Assembly (NCBI RefSeq): GCF_016918545.1
Contig: NZ_JAFFQC010000009.1
Coordinates: 1 to 64,000, forward strand
Source: Desulfobulbus alkaliphilus
GTDB lineage: Bacteria; Desulfobacterota; Desulfobulbia; Desulfobulbales; Desulfobulbaceae
Direction: 5' to 3'
DNA length: 64,000 bases
Shown here one piece after another: positions 44,628 through 53,465 of the stretch. The notes beneath the pieces are model-generated. The model saw only the letters and a list, made by a program, of their open reading frames with translations, was not told the DNA's origin and did not search any database. Position 1 is the first letter of the stretch, and every line of letters starts with the position of its first letter. The position numbers were made by a program, and so were the translations under genes.

Positions 44628-45685
44628 GAGCGGCTCCGCGGGACAATGCGATACCGCATGAAAAAGCCGCCGGCCAGGACGGTCATCAGAATCAATCCTT
44701 CCAGGATGGAACCGAAGGCTGCCGGTACCCGCAGGTCAAGTTGCAGGTGCTCTACCCCCACCCGCAATCCCGCGAGCAGAAAGGAGCTGATGGCGATATT
44801 GAGCGGGTTGAGGCGAGCCAGCCAGGCAACGACAATGGCGGTAAATCCATAACCGGCCATGATGGAGGGCTGCAAACGATTGAGGGAGGCCGAGGCTTCG
44901 AGAAATCCCGACCAGCCGGCCAGGGCACCGCTGAGAACCATGACCAGGACCACCAGGCGATCATAGGGGATGCCGGCGTAACGAGCGGCCCGGACACTGT
45001 CGCCGCTTGCCTTGATTTCAAATCCCCAGCGGGTAAACCGGAAAAAAATCCAGACCAGCAAGCCCAGAACCAGGCAATGGGTGAGCCCCCAGTGGACGCT
45101 GGAACTGCCCATGGTACCGATCACCGCTCCCGGGGGGAAGGGTGCGGTCATGGGAAATCCTGATACGTCCCGCCATGCCCCGTAGACAAGAAAATCGAGG
45201 AAGAGAATGGCGATGTAGTTCATCATCAGGGTGACGATGATTTCATTAGTCCCCGCCCGCTGGCGAAGCAGAGCGGGGATCATCCCCCAGAAACCACCGG
45301 CCAGGCAGGCCATGAGAACCATCAGGGGAAGAAGGAAGAACTTGGGCAGTCCGGGGAAGGAGAGGGCGATCCAGGTGGCGCCCACGGCACCAAGTGCGAA
45401 CTGACCTTCGGCGCCTATGTTCCAGATCCGCAGCCGAAAGGCAATGGCGACCCCCAGGGAACAGAGAAAGATGGGAATCGCTTTGATGAGGCAATCCTCC
45501 AAAGCCCAGCGAGAGCCGAAGGCGCCTTGCAGGAGCACTTTGAAGCCGGTGAGGGGCGGCGTGCCCTGAATGGCAAGGAGCAGCAGACCAAGCAGCAGCG
45601 AAAGGCTCACCGCGGCCAGGACAATAAGGCAGGAGCGCCATGCCGGCTGCTCCTGCCTTTTTAAGATCCTGAATCCTGCTGCCAT
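44624..45685 (-). CDS. Bmp-type ABC transporter permease 1
   Basis: A 353-residue permease, same family but with the longer N-terminus of the first subunit (YufP-like). FRLRIWNIGAEGQFALGAVGATW and ALLRQRAGTNEIIVTLMMNYIAILFLDFLVYGAWRD are typical (partly: IWNIGAEGQFALG, AGTNEIIVTLMMNYIA). RYAGIPYDRLVVLVMVLSGALAGWSG is the coupling loop. Coupled to permease 2; the BMP gene ends 48 bp upstream. Confidence 0.9.
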   Translation of the reverse strand: MAAGFRILKRQEQPAWRSCLIVLAAVSLSLLLGLLLLAIQGTPPLTGFKVLLQGAFGSRWALEDCLIKAIPIFLCSLGVAIAFRLRIWNIGAEGQFALGAVGATWIALSFPGLPKFFLLPLMVLMACLAGGFWGMIPALLRQRAGTNEIIVTLMMNYIAILFLDFLVYGAWRDVSGFPMTAPFPPGAVIGTMGSSSVHWGLTHCLVLGLLVWIFFRFTRWGFEIKASGDSVRAARYAGIPYDRLVVLVMVLSGALAGWSGFLEASASLNRLQPSIMAGYGFTAIVVAWLARLNPLNIAISSFLLAGLRVGVEHLQLDLRVPAAFGSILEGLILMTVLAGGFFMRYRIVPRSRS

Positions 45686-45732
45686 AGGTGCACGGTCCGA
45701 GCTGAGGGCGTTTCAGCCTGCAGCCCTGTCGA

Positions 45733-46794
45733 TCATTCAGTGGTCCCGACCACCCCTTGAACAAACCAGTTCATACTCAGGAGCTCCTCATCCGGCAGGA
45801 CCACCCCATCGGCGACCTTCTCGGCCCCCTGCTGATTATTGATCGGTCCAACAAAGATCTTTTCTTCCCCCCGGATGATCTGTTCTTTCACTGCTAAAAC
45901 CCGGTCCTGAACCTCTTGAGGGACCATGGGGCCAAAGGGAGCCAGGTCGACGATCCCCTCAGCCATTCCCGGCCAGTCGGAAGAGGCGGTCCAGGTCCCG
46001 TTCCGCACCTGCTCGACCACCTGCTGGTAATAGGGAGCCCAGTTCCAGATCGGAGCAGTGAGATGGGCATTCGGGGCAAATCGGCTCATGTCGGTATTGT
46101 AGCCGATGGAATAGACACCTTGCTGCTGGGCCGCTTCCTGTGGCCCGGGCGAATCCTGATGTTGGGCTATGATGTCGGCACCGGCATCGAGCAATGATTT
46201 AGCTGCTTCTTTCTCCATGGCCGGATCATACCAGGTTTTGGTCCAGACCACCCTGACGGTGACATCAGGGTTCACTGCCTGTGCCCCCAGGGTAAAGGCG
46301 TTAATCCCCCGGATCACTTCAGGGATGGGATAAGCGGCTACATAGCCGATGACATTGGAGGTGGTCATGGCGCCAGCAACCATGCCGGAGAGGTAGCGGG
46401 CCTGATAAATACGACCGAAATAATTGCCCATGTTGTCAGCAGTTTTGAACCCGGAGCAATGCATGAACACTGTGTTTGGAAATTGGCCGGCAACTTTGAG
46501 CATCGGGTCCATGTATCCGAAACTGGTGGCAAAAATAATATCGTACCCCCGGCGGGCCATGGTTTGGATGACCCGCTCGGCGTCTGGACCTTCGGCGACA
46601 GCCTCGACAAAGGCGGTCTTGACACCGGGCATTTCCTCCAGGGCCAGTCGCCCCTGATCGTGGGCGTGGGACCAGCCCGCATCACCCACTGGTGAGACAT
46701 ACACAAAGCCCACCATCAGTTCCTTTTCCGCAGCGTGGATGGTGCTGATCCCTGCAAGACAGAACAGCGCCATGAAAATCATTCCGATCCGCAT
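45733..46794 (-). CDS. BMP-family (PnrA-like) ABC substrate-binding protein
   Basis: A 353-residue periplasmic protein with a signal peptide (about 1-21, ending IHAA). KELMVGFVYVSPVGDAGWSHAHDQG, DIIFATSFGYMDPMLKVA and VNPDVTVRVVWTKTWYDPAMEKEAAKSLLDAGADIIAQHQDSPG are BMP/PnrA signatures (partly: VVWTKTWYDPAMEKEAA). PnrA binds purine nucleosides. AGGAGG six bases before the ATG. Heads an operon ending in gpt and the ATPase, so purine uptake and salvage is a reasonable reading. Confidence 0.92.
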   Translation of the reverse strand: MRIGMIFMALFCLAGISTIHAAEKELMVGFVYVSPVGDAGWSHAHDQGRLALEEMPGVKTAFVEAVAEGPDAERVIQTMARRGYDIIFATSFGYMDPMLKVAGQFPNTVFMHCSGFKTADNMGNYFGRIYQARYLSGMVAGAMTTSNVIGYVAAYPIPEVIRGINAFTLGAQAVNPDVTVRVVWTKTWYDPAMEKEAAKSLLDAGADIIAQHQDSPGPQEAAQQQGVYSIGYNTDMSRFAPNAHLTAPIWNWAPYYQQVVEQVRNGTWTASSDWPGMAEGIVDLAPFGPMVPQEVQDRVLAVKEQIIRGEEKIFVGPINNQQGAEKVADGVVLPDEELLSMNWFVQGVVGTTE

Positions 46795-46825
46795 TGTTTT
46801 CCTCCTGGTTGTTGGATGACGTACT

Positions 46826-46948
46826 CCTGGATCCGTGAACGTCCCGTAGGGCGGTTGGTGCAAGTTGTTGTCAAGGGTTCCGCTGCAATTATAAGTTGAT
46901 TACAGCAAGATATACCCAAAACAAGATTCCAGCCGTCACGGATTCAGG
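46826..46948 (-). repeat. MITE-like element, 123-bp copy
   Basis: CCTGGATCCGTGAACG at the left and CAGCCGTCACGGATTCAGG at the right. Same layout as the 43572 copy (no palindrome). No exact target duplication. It lies upstream of the BMP gene and likely within its promoter region. Confidence 0.8.
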
Positions 46949-47032
46949 ATATTGTTCAAAAGGTCACCGCACTTATAACCTGAATACAGCAAAATGTATG
47001 CAAAACAAAAAACCAGCCGTCACGGATTCAGG
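46949..47032 (-). repeat. MITE-like element, truncated tandem neighbour
   Basis: Starts inside the AT-rich part (CACTTATAACCTGAATACAG) and ends CCAGCCGTCACGGATTCAGG. It directly follows the previous copy, so one may have inserted beside or into the other. Confidence 0.72.
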
Positions 47033-47064
47033 TGATTCAGATTTGTTTCATGTGCCGAGCTGCT

Positions 47065-48453
47065 TCAAGAGAAGCAGACTTTCTGCCTGAAAAAATCGCG
47101 GTCTTCGTCCTGGCGATGGCTGACATAGAGGATCGTGCTCAACCCCTCCCTGGCGATGTCTTCGAGAAAATCAAGCAGGGCATGGCGGTTTTTCTCATCG
47201 AGCCCCTGGGTAGGTTCATCGAGAATGAGCAGGGGGGGCATTTTGATCAGGGCGCGGCCAAGAAGAATCAGGCGCTGCTCTCCGTAGCCAAGCTGCCGGA
47301 AAGGGGTTTTCTCTTTTGCAGCCAGGCTGAGTCGCTGCAGCCACCTGCGACCCAGGTCCAGCTGCGCATGGGTCGGCTGGGCATAGAGGCCGATGGAGTC
47401 AAAGAGCCCGGAAAGGACGACCGTCAGGGCTGTGCCGACCATACGATGGTTGCGGTGGAGGTCGTGACTGACAATGCCCAGGTGTTTCTTGATGTCCCAG
47501 ATAGACTCACCACAGCCACGACGTTGACCGAACAGGGTGAGATCGTTGACATAACACAGGGGGTTGTCTCCGGTGATGATCTGCAGCAAGGTTGATTTGC
47601 CGCAGCCGTTCGGACCGGAGATGAAGGTGTGGTCCCCCTTATTGATCTCCAGGTCGAGGTCGGCGAACACCGCCACATCGCCATATCGAGCAAAGCCGTG
47701 GCGGAGGGTGACCAGGTTTGTTCCGGGCGGCTTGGTGCTGGTTGCCGGACGTTCGCCACCTATGACGGTGACCGAGGCCTGGAATAACGGTGCTTGCCGC
47801 TTGAGCAACGAACAGGCCGCGGCGTGGACCTCGACAACCGGACCCTGCAGGACAAGAACACCCTGGTCCAGGACGGCGAGGTGAGAACACCATGGTGGTA
47901 TATCGCAGGTATTGCTGACAAAAACCAATAAAGCCGTTCCGTGGCCGCGCAGCCGGGCCAGAGTGCTGTCCAGGTCCCTGCACCCGGCATGGTCCAGGCC
48001 TTCATAGGGGTTTTCGATCAGCAAGCAGGAAACGGCCCGGGTCACCTGTTGCAACAGGCAGAGTTTCCTTGACTCGCCGGAACTCAGCTGCCGATATCCT
48101 CTGTCCAGGAGGTTGCCGAGAGCGAACAGATCAATCAGTTCCCGGTGCTGTTCCCGCTCGGTGACAAAATCGCCGGCCCGTGTCCCGGGGTCGATTCGAT
48201 CGAGAAAATCGCTGTCGTCCCGACGCAGTTCCTCTTCGAAAAGCGCCTGTTGGCGCTTGAATGAAACCACACCGAGGTCGCTTGGCAGACGCAGGACATC
48301 CGCCTGGACCCCGACATCCTCGCCACTGAGCACATCGCAGAGAATGTCGATACCGGAGGCATTGCTGCCGATGAAACACCAGGCCTGGTCCGCTGTGGCC
48401 ATGAAACGATCGACCTGGAGTCCGGGGGCCGAAATGCACTGAATTTCAATCAT
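47065..48453 (-). CDS. ModF-like tandem ABC ATPase
   Basis: A 462-residue soluble protein with two ABC domains and no membrane part. By recall the second half matches E. coli ModF closely: GPNGCGKSTLLQIITGD, YVNDLTLFGQRRGCGES, IWDIKKHLGIVSHDLHRN, FDSIGLY, LGYGEQRLILLGRALIK, LLILDEPTQGLDEKNR. The first domain has a degenerate Walker A (GSNASGIDIL, no Lys), so only the second is likely to hydrolyse ATP. ModF was linked to molybdate uptake but its role is unclear. No modABC here. Confidence 0.88.
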   Translation of the reverse strand: MIEIQCISAPGLQVDRFMATADQAWCFIGSNASGIDILCDVLSGEDVGVQADVLRLPSDLGVVSFKRQQALFEEELRRDDSDFLDRIDPGTRAGDFVTEREQHRELIDLFALGNLLDRGYRQLSSGESRKLCLLQQVTRAVSCLLIENPYEGLDHAGCRDLDSTLARLRGHGTALLVFVSNTCDIPPWCSHLAVLDQGVLVLQGPVVEVHAAACSLLKRQAPLFQASVTVIGGERPATSTKPPGTNLVTLRHGFARYGDVAVFADLDLEINKGDHTFISGPNGCGKSTLLQIITGDNPLCYVNDLTLFGQRRGCGESIWDIKKHLGIVSHDLHRNHRMVGTALTVVLSGLFDSIGLYAQPTHAQLDLGRRWLQRLSLAAKEKTPFRQLGYGEQRLILLGRALIKMPPLLILDEPTQGLDEKNRHALLDFLEDIAREGLSTILYVSHRQDEDRDFFRQKVCFS

Positions 48454-48489
48454 TCTTCCGGAACAGGTGGAGCGAAGACGGCCCGGTTA

Positions 48490-49443
48490 TCATTCATCCC
48501 ATAATTCCTTCACGGTGTACGGTGAGCCTGGTATCTGGAAAAAGGAACCGTCGACAAAACGGTAGCCGCGGTCCAGAGTGGCAATTTCTTCCAGGTCGCC
48601 GGCATCGAGAATCAAGCCGGCCGCCGCCAGATTTTCCCGGATTCTTTGCGGGTGGACTGACTTGGGGATAACCACCGTTTTCCGCGCTAATCCCCAACTG
48701 ATCAACACCTGTCCGGGGCTGACCTTGTGTCGGGTTGCTATGCGCTGGATGACCGGGTTATCGAGCAGGGATGGTTCATCCTTCTTTTTCATCCCCTTGG
48801 GCCGGTCTCCCGAACCCAGAGGTGAATAGGCCGTGAGCAGGATGTTGTTGGCCTGGCAGTACTTGACCATTTCCGGCTGTTGCAGGTAGGGGTGCATTTC
48901 AATCTGGTTGTTGACCGGCTGGATGGTCGCCTGTTGACACAGGTTGTCGAGTTTTTTGATACTGAAATTGCAGACCCCGATATACCTGGTCAGTCCCTTG
49001 GCCACGCAGGCCTCCAGAGCACGCCAGGTATCGATGATCGGAATACTATCCAGCGGAAGGTACTCGTCACCGTTGCGGGCAAAGATGATATCGGACCGGA
49101 ACAGCACAGGCCAGTGGATGAGGAAGAGATCCAGATAGTCCACCTGCAGATCGAGCAGGGTTTTTTCCAGAGCCGGTTGCACCATATCAGGGCCATGGGC
49201 ATTGTTCCACAGCTTGGAGGTCAACCACAGGTCCTGCCGGGAAACGGTCCCCGCGGCAAACGCCCTGGACAGAGCTGTACCGACCGCGGGTTCGTTGCCA
49301 TAGATAGGGGCACAGTCGATATGGCGGTAGCCGGCGGTAATCGCCTCCTCGACCGCCTTGGTCACCTCCGCGGATGCCGATTTCCAGGTGCCGAGGCCAA
49401 GGGCCGGGATCAGGCCTTCTCCGGGTAATGGGTACTGTTGCAT
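48490..49443 (-). CDS. Aldo/keto reductase
   Basis: A 317-residue NADPH-dependent TIM-barrel oxidoreductase. The catalytic tetrad is visible: Asp and Tyr in HIDCAPIYGNE, Lys in WLTSKLWNNAH, His in YLDLFLIHWPV. VIPKSVHPQRIRENL is the NADP 2'-phosphate site. AGGAGG lies six bases before the ATG at 49443; a longer frame exists without a ribosome site. Substrate unknown. It ends 36 bp before the ModF-like gene on the same strand. Confidence 0.93.
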   Translation of the reverse strand: MQQYPLPGEGLIPALGLGTWKSASAEVTKAVEEAITAGYRHIDCAPIYGNEPAVGTALSRAFAAGTVSRQDLWLTSKLWNNAHGPDMVQPALEKTLLDLQVDYLDLFLIHWPVLFRSDIIFARNGDEYLPLDSIPIIDTWRALEACVAKGLTRYIGVCNFSIKKLDNLCQQATIQPVNNQIEMHPYLQQPEMVKYCQANNILLTAYSPLGSGDRPKGMKKKDEPSLLDNPVIQRIATRHKVSPGQVLISWGLARKTVVIPKSVHPQRIRENLAAAGLILDAGDLEEIATLDRGYRFVDGSFFQIPGSPYTVKELWDE

Positions 49444-49774
49444 GATTATCCTCCTTGCATGGTTTATGCTGGCTTTCTTTCCCACGGTTACTCCTGAATC
49501 AGGGAACCTGAGAGCATGGAACAGGAGTGGGTACGAACCTGATCACCTGGGCTGGTAACGGCCTGGTTTATCAGGCTCCTGTCCATTCCACTCACCCTGG
49601 TACTGTAAAAAGCGCTTCCCGGTCCGTCAAACAAATAACCAAAGAGCGCACGGTTTTGCCGGGCAAGGCCCTTGGGGTAGGATGCTGATCGCTACCATGT
49701 CCTTTGATTTTCGTCTTTGCTGGATTTCTTTTTTTGCATACAATAAGAAAAAGAGCGCGGGAGAGGGTGTAATA
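49444..49774. other. Divergent intergenic region, no gene seen
   Basis: Between the aldo/keto reductase and the GGDEF gene, reading outward. I looked for a c-di-GMP riboswitch because of the GGDEF gene but saw no GEMM-like core. An imperfect inverted pair CAGGAGTGGG / CCATTCCACTC is present. Not a member of the repeat family apart from CCTGAATCAGG at 49493. Confidence 0.35.
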
Positions 49775-51187
49775 ATGAAAAAAGCGGGTCGTGCCGTGAC
49801 AACACCAGGAAAAAAAAAGACATCCGGACAGGGCCCCGGCAAGCAGGAGGGGGCGTCCAGGGGAACACATACGGTCATGGTGGTGGATGACAGCTCCACC
49901 ATGCGAGCCATTATCGGCAAGGAACTTGAAGCCGACGGATACTCGGTCATAACATTCAGCGATGGTCTGGAGGCTCTTTCCTCGCTGCATTGGATGGCGT
50001 CTCCACCGGATCTGATCACCCTGGATATCGACATGCCCAGAATGGATGGGTTCGCCTGCTGTGAAAAATTGCGTGAAATGGAGAGCAGCGGCCTGTTTGG
50101 TGATGCGGAGATCCGCACCCCGGTCCTCTTTGTCTCGGCCAACGATACCCTGGTCAACCGGAGTCGCGGATTCCACCTGGGAAGTCTGCAATTTATTTCC
50201 AAACCTTTTGTCCGCGGCGATATTAGCGCCGCGGTCAGCCGGGTACTGCGGCCCCAGGCAACCTATGGCGGAATGAATGCCCTGGTGATCGATGATAATC
50301 GAGGTGTCAGGAAAATGGTCGTTTCCTGCCTGGAGCAGATCGGGTTGACCGTATTTGAGGCGGAAAACGGCAAAATAGCCTACGATCTGCTCAAAAAATA
50401 TATCGACCGGATCGATCTGATCATTGTCGATTATGATATGCCGGTCATGCGGGGAGACGAATGCATCCATCTCGCCCGGCAGCTGCCGGAAGCAGAGCAT
50501 CTGCCCATGCTCTCACTGAGTGGATCTGGAGAGAGCGACGCTGTGCTGCGAATGTTCCGAGCCGGCGCCACCGACTATCTGGTCAAACCCTTTATTGTCG
50601 AAGAGCTGCTGGCCCGGGTTCAGGTTCATCTGCAATTGCGACAACATGTCCGCCATCTCCAGGATTTGAACCGGGATCTGTATGACAAGGCGGTGAATGA
50701 TGCGCTCACCGGTCTGCGGAACAAACGATTTTTCCTGGAAGCTTTTGCGGAAATGTTTGCCATGGCTCTGCGCGCTCAAGCCGATCTCAGCTGTCTTTTT
50801 TTCGATCTTGACCATTTCAAACAGGTCAACGATACCTGTGGCCACCCCTTTGGTGATTATGTCCTGGAAGGTATCGGTACCATGATCAAATCAACTGTCC
50901 GCTGTGGTGATCTGGGCGCACGGTACGGGGGCGAGGAATTTGTCGTCGCCCTCCCGGGAACCGATCTGGCCGGAGCTGGAATTGTCGCCGAAAAAATTCG
51001 CGGTCTGGTCGAAGCGTATCAGTTCAGCGATCAGGGACGGCAATGGCCCGTGACCGTCAGCATCGGCGTGGCTTCGCTGCAGGAGCATCTACCTGCCACC
51101 GCCCAGGATCTACTACAGCTGGCCGATCAGGCCCTGTATCGTGCCAAGAAAAAAGGTCGCAATCGGGTGGAGTTGTTCTCGCCCTGA
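49775..51187 (+). CDS. Dual-receiver diguanylate cyclase (REC-REC-GGDEF)
   Basis: A 470-residue soluble signalling protein. After a basic, low-complexity start (about 1-30) come two receiver domains, each with paired acidic residues and a phospho-Asp: VMVVDDSSTMR ... LITLDIDMPRMDGF, then ALVIDDNRGVRK ... LIIVDYDMPVMRGDE. A GGDEF domain follows with RYGGEEF, DLDHFKQVND and GHPFGDYVL, so c-di-GMP synthesis is expected. An RxxD-like inhibitory site is not obvious. PleD has the same layout. Start at 49775 has GAGAGGGTG upstream. Confidence 0.92.
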   Translation: MKKAGRAVTTPGKKKTSGQGPGKQEGASRGTHTVMVVDDSSTMRAIIGKELEADGYSVITFSDGLEALSSLHWMASPPDLITLDIDMPRMDGFACCEKLREMESSGLFGDAEIRTPVLFVSANDTLVNRSRGFHLGSLQFISKPFVRGDISAAVSRVLRPQATYGGMNALVIDDNRGVRKMVVSCLEQIGLTVFEAENGKIAYDLLKKYIDRIDLIIVDYDMPVMRGDECIHLARQLPEAEHLPMLSLSGSGESDAVLRMFRAGATDYLVKPFIVEELLARVQVHLQLRQHVRHLQDLNRDLYDKAVNDALTGLRNKRFFLEAFAEMFAMALRAQADLSCLFFDLDHFKQVNDTCGHPFGDYVLEGIGTMIKSTVRCGDLGARYGGEEFVVALPGTDLAGAGIVAEKIRGLVEAYQFSDQGRQWPVTVSIGVASLQEHLPATAQDLLQLADQALYRAKKKGRNRVELFSP

Positions 51188-51374
51188 CCGCGGACGCGGT
51201 GCTGTTTGCAGGTATCTTGGGCCGCCGGCCTGATTCATCCTCTGTTGGCATGTAATTACCTTGAATCACGAATCGAATCCACGTATAATCTTTGTACGCG
51301 ATGCAGAGAAAAAGATCGCAATGACCACTCCACCACTTGCAGAACCATTGCCTGAGCATGTTGCCATTACCCCT
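51188..51374. other. Intergenic spacer before a repeat-filled gap
   Basis: No gene seen. Contains ATGTAATTACCTTGAATCACG. Together with the repeat copies at 51375-51586 it makes up the 409-bp gap before the secretion ATPase gene. Confidence 0.3.
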
Positions 51375-51586
51375 TGTATCCGTGACGGCTGGACGCTTTT
51401 TTGGGTATATATTGCTGTAATTATATGATAATTACAGCGGAATCCTTAAGGAGAACCTTCACCAGCCGCCATTCGGGGCGGATCTTGTTTGGGTTTCATT
51501 TTCCTGTAAGCAGATTGCAATTTCAGGGTCATCTTTAATGATGACCTTCACCAGCCACCCTTGGGGGCGTTCACGAATCCGGGGAA
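51375..51586 (+). repeat. MITE-like element, copy with internal duplication
   Basis: Opens TGTATCCGTGACGGCTGGAC and holds the AT-rich part and CCTTCACCAGCCGCCATTCG, then repeats a second AT-rich part and CTTCACCAGCCACCC before ending TTCACGAATCCGGGG. It looks like two copies recombined. It ends 10 bp before the start of the secretion ATPase gene and probably supplies its 5' leader. Confidence 0.72.
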
Positions 51587-51596
51587 CATTGACAGC

Positions 51597-53465
51597 ATGA
51601 CCACAGCGTTAAAAGAGAGCTACGGCACTATCATTGACCTGCTGCTGCAAACCAACAAAGTCAATCGCCAGCAGGTGGAACATGCGGTTCGCATTCAAGC
51701 CAAGCTGACCTCTTTTCGACCCCTGCTCAAAATTCTCAAGGATCTTAAGTTCGTCACCGATCAGGACGTCAAGGACACCTTGAGTAAAACGTCAGCCCCG
51801 ATCCGCATCGGTGATCTGCTGACCGAACTTGGCTATCTGTCACCCGAGGATCTCGAAGCCGCCTGTCGCCTGCAAAAGGAGGATGAGAATCGGGAAAAAC
51901 TAGGCCGTATCCTGGTCCGCCACAATTTTATCGATGAACAGGCTTTTATCGAAGTCCTCTCCATCCAGATGGGCTACCCTATCATCGAACCGGCCCTGAA
52001 CAATATCGATAAAAAAATGTGCAGCAAGGTGCCCAGGGCATCGATGATCTCCCATGGCTTTATCCCTCTCAGGAGCGAGGATGGCATGGTTCGGGTCGCC
52101 TTTGCCGATCCTCTGGACCAGGAAGCCCTGCAGGTTGCCAAACGATACCTGGGGGCGGGCATTGTCCCCATTATTGCCCAGGAACGGTCCATTAAAAAAA
52201 CCCTTGACCAGTTATCGGAAAAAAGCGCTGGTCAGCCCCTGACCCTCGGCACTTCAACCATTGTCGGCACTGTCAATGCCATAATCCTGGCGGCGGTGAA
52301 GAACAATGCCAGTGATATTCACATCGAACCACTCCAGGACCGATTGCAGGTCCGATTTCGTGAAGACGGTGTTCTCAGCCATTTCCAGGAGTACCCCAAG
52401 GAGATCATTCCGGCGCTGTCGAGCCGTATCAAGATTATGTGTCAGGCCGACATAGCCGAAAAAAGACGCCATCAGGGGGGCCGCATCCTCTTTGCGTACG
52501 ATGAGGGCGAACTGGACCTGAGGGTTTCCTTTTTTGTCACCATTCACGGGGAAAAAATCGTCCTCCGTCTGCTCAATCGCAAGCAGGAACTGTTTGACCT
52601 GCAAGCCATCGGTCTGGCACCACGGATGCTCTCCCGTTTTCTCGAAGATGCCGTCTACCAGCCCAGCGGAGTGCTCCTGGTCACCGGTCCGACCGGGTCC
52701 GGGAAAACATCTACCGTATACAGCTGTATCCATACCCTGAAAAATCCCCAGGTCAGTATCATTACCGCCGAGGAGCCGGTGGAATATGTGATCGAAGGTA
52801 TTGCCCAATGTTCCATTGACCCCAAGATCGACCTGACCTTCGAAGAGACCCTCCGCCATATTGTCCGTCAGGATCCGGATGTTATTGTCATTGGTGAAAT
52901 CCGTGATACCTATTCCGCTGAAGTGGCTGTTCAGGCGGCACTCACCGGTCACAAGGTGTTGTCCACCTTTCACACCGACGACAGCATCGGGGGCCTTGTT
53001 CGCCTGCTGAACATGGATATTGCTCCATTTCTGGTGTCATCAACGGTGGTCAGTGTCCTTGCCCAACGCTTGTTGCGGCGGGTTTGCCCGACCTGTGCCG
53101 TTGACACCAGCCCCACGCCCATTCAGTTGCAGCGTTTACGCTGCAATAGCGTCGACCTGCAGGGTGCCCAGTTTAAAAAAGGCCGGGGATGTAGAGCCTG
53201 TAAACAGACGGGTTATCGTGGCAGGGTAGGGGTTTTTGAGCTGCTGGTCCTGGACGAACAGGTTCGCAATGCCATTCTCGATAAAAAAACCAGTTATGAA
53301 ATCCGTGCCATCAGTATCAATCATTCCGGCCTGGTCACCCTGTTCGAAGACGGCCTGGTCAAGGCTGCAGCCGGGATCACCACCCTGGACGAAGTCCTGC
53401 GCTGTCTTCCTATCTTCAACCCGCCGCGTCCCCTCCTCGAACTCCGTCGCCTCTCTGGAGTATAA
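51597..53465 (+). CDS. PilB/GspE-family secretion or pilus-assembly ATPase
   Basis: A 622-residue hexameric ATPase. N-terminal MshEN-like segments (LLLQTNKVNRQQVEHAVRIQ; LLTELGYLSPEDLEAACRLQ) that in relatives bind c-di-GMP; then the motor: ASDIHIEPLQDRLQVRFREDG, Walker A GPTGSGKTSTVYS near 364, Asp box, Walker B DPDVIVIGEIRD, and a zinc-binding CPTC...CRAC (about residues 500-540). It is an orphan from other pilus genes. The neighbouring c-di-GMP synthase makes c-di-GMP control plausible. Ribosome site is weak and lies in the repeat. Confidence 0.93.
   Translation: MTTALKESYGTIIDLLLQTNKVNRQQVEHAVRIQAKLTSFRPLLKILKDLKFVTDQDVKDTLSKTSAPIRIGDLLTELGYLSPEDLEAACRLQKEDENREKLGRILVRHNFIDEQAFIEVLSIQMGYPIIEPALNNIDKKMCSKVPRASMISHGFIPLRSEDGMVRVAFADPLDQEALQVAKRYLGAGIVPIIAQERSIKKTLDQLSEKSAGQPLTLGTSTIVGTVNAIILAAVKNNASDIHIEPLQDRLQVRFREDGVLSHFQEYPKEIIPALSSRIKIMCQADIAEKRRHQGGRILFAYDEGELDLRVSFFVTIHGEKIVLRLLNRKQELFDLQAIGLAPRMLSRFLEDAVYQPSGVLLVTGPTGSGKTSTVYSCIHTLKNPQVSIITAEEPVEYVIEGIAQCSIDPKIDLTFEETLRHIVRQDPDVIVIGEIRDTYSAEVAVQAALTGHKVLSTFHTDDSIGGLVRLLNMDIAPFLVSSTVVSVLAQRLLRRVCPTCAVDTSPTPIQLQRLRCNSVDLQGAQFKKGRGCRACKQTGYRGRVGVFELLVLDEQVRNAILDKKTSYEIRAISINHSGLVTLFEDGLVKAAAGITTLDEVLRCLPIFNPPRPLLELRRLSGV

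Noticed and set aside
43863-44852. A 329-codon plus-strand frame opposite the permease genes
   Set aside because: Low-complexity, Gly/Glu/Gln-rich translation antisense to two well-supported permeases; a codon-bias shadow.
49444-49774. c-di-GMP riboswitch upstream of the GGDEF gene
   Set aside because: I found no GEMM-type conserved core; the region has only weak inverted repeats.
52254-52973. A 239-codon minus-strand frame opposite the secretion ATPase
   Set aside because: Shadow of a strongly conserved region of the ATPase.
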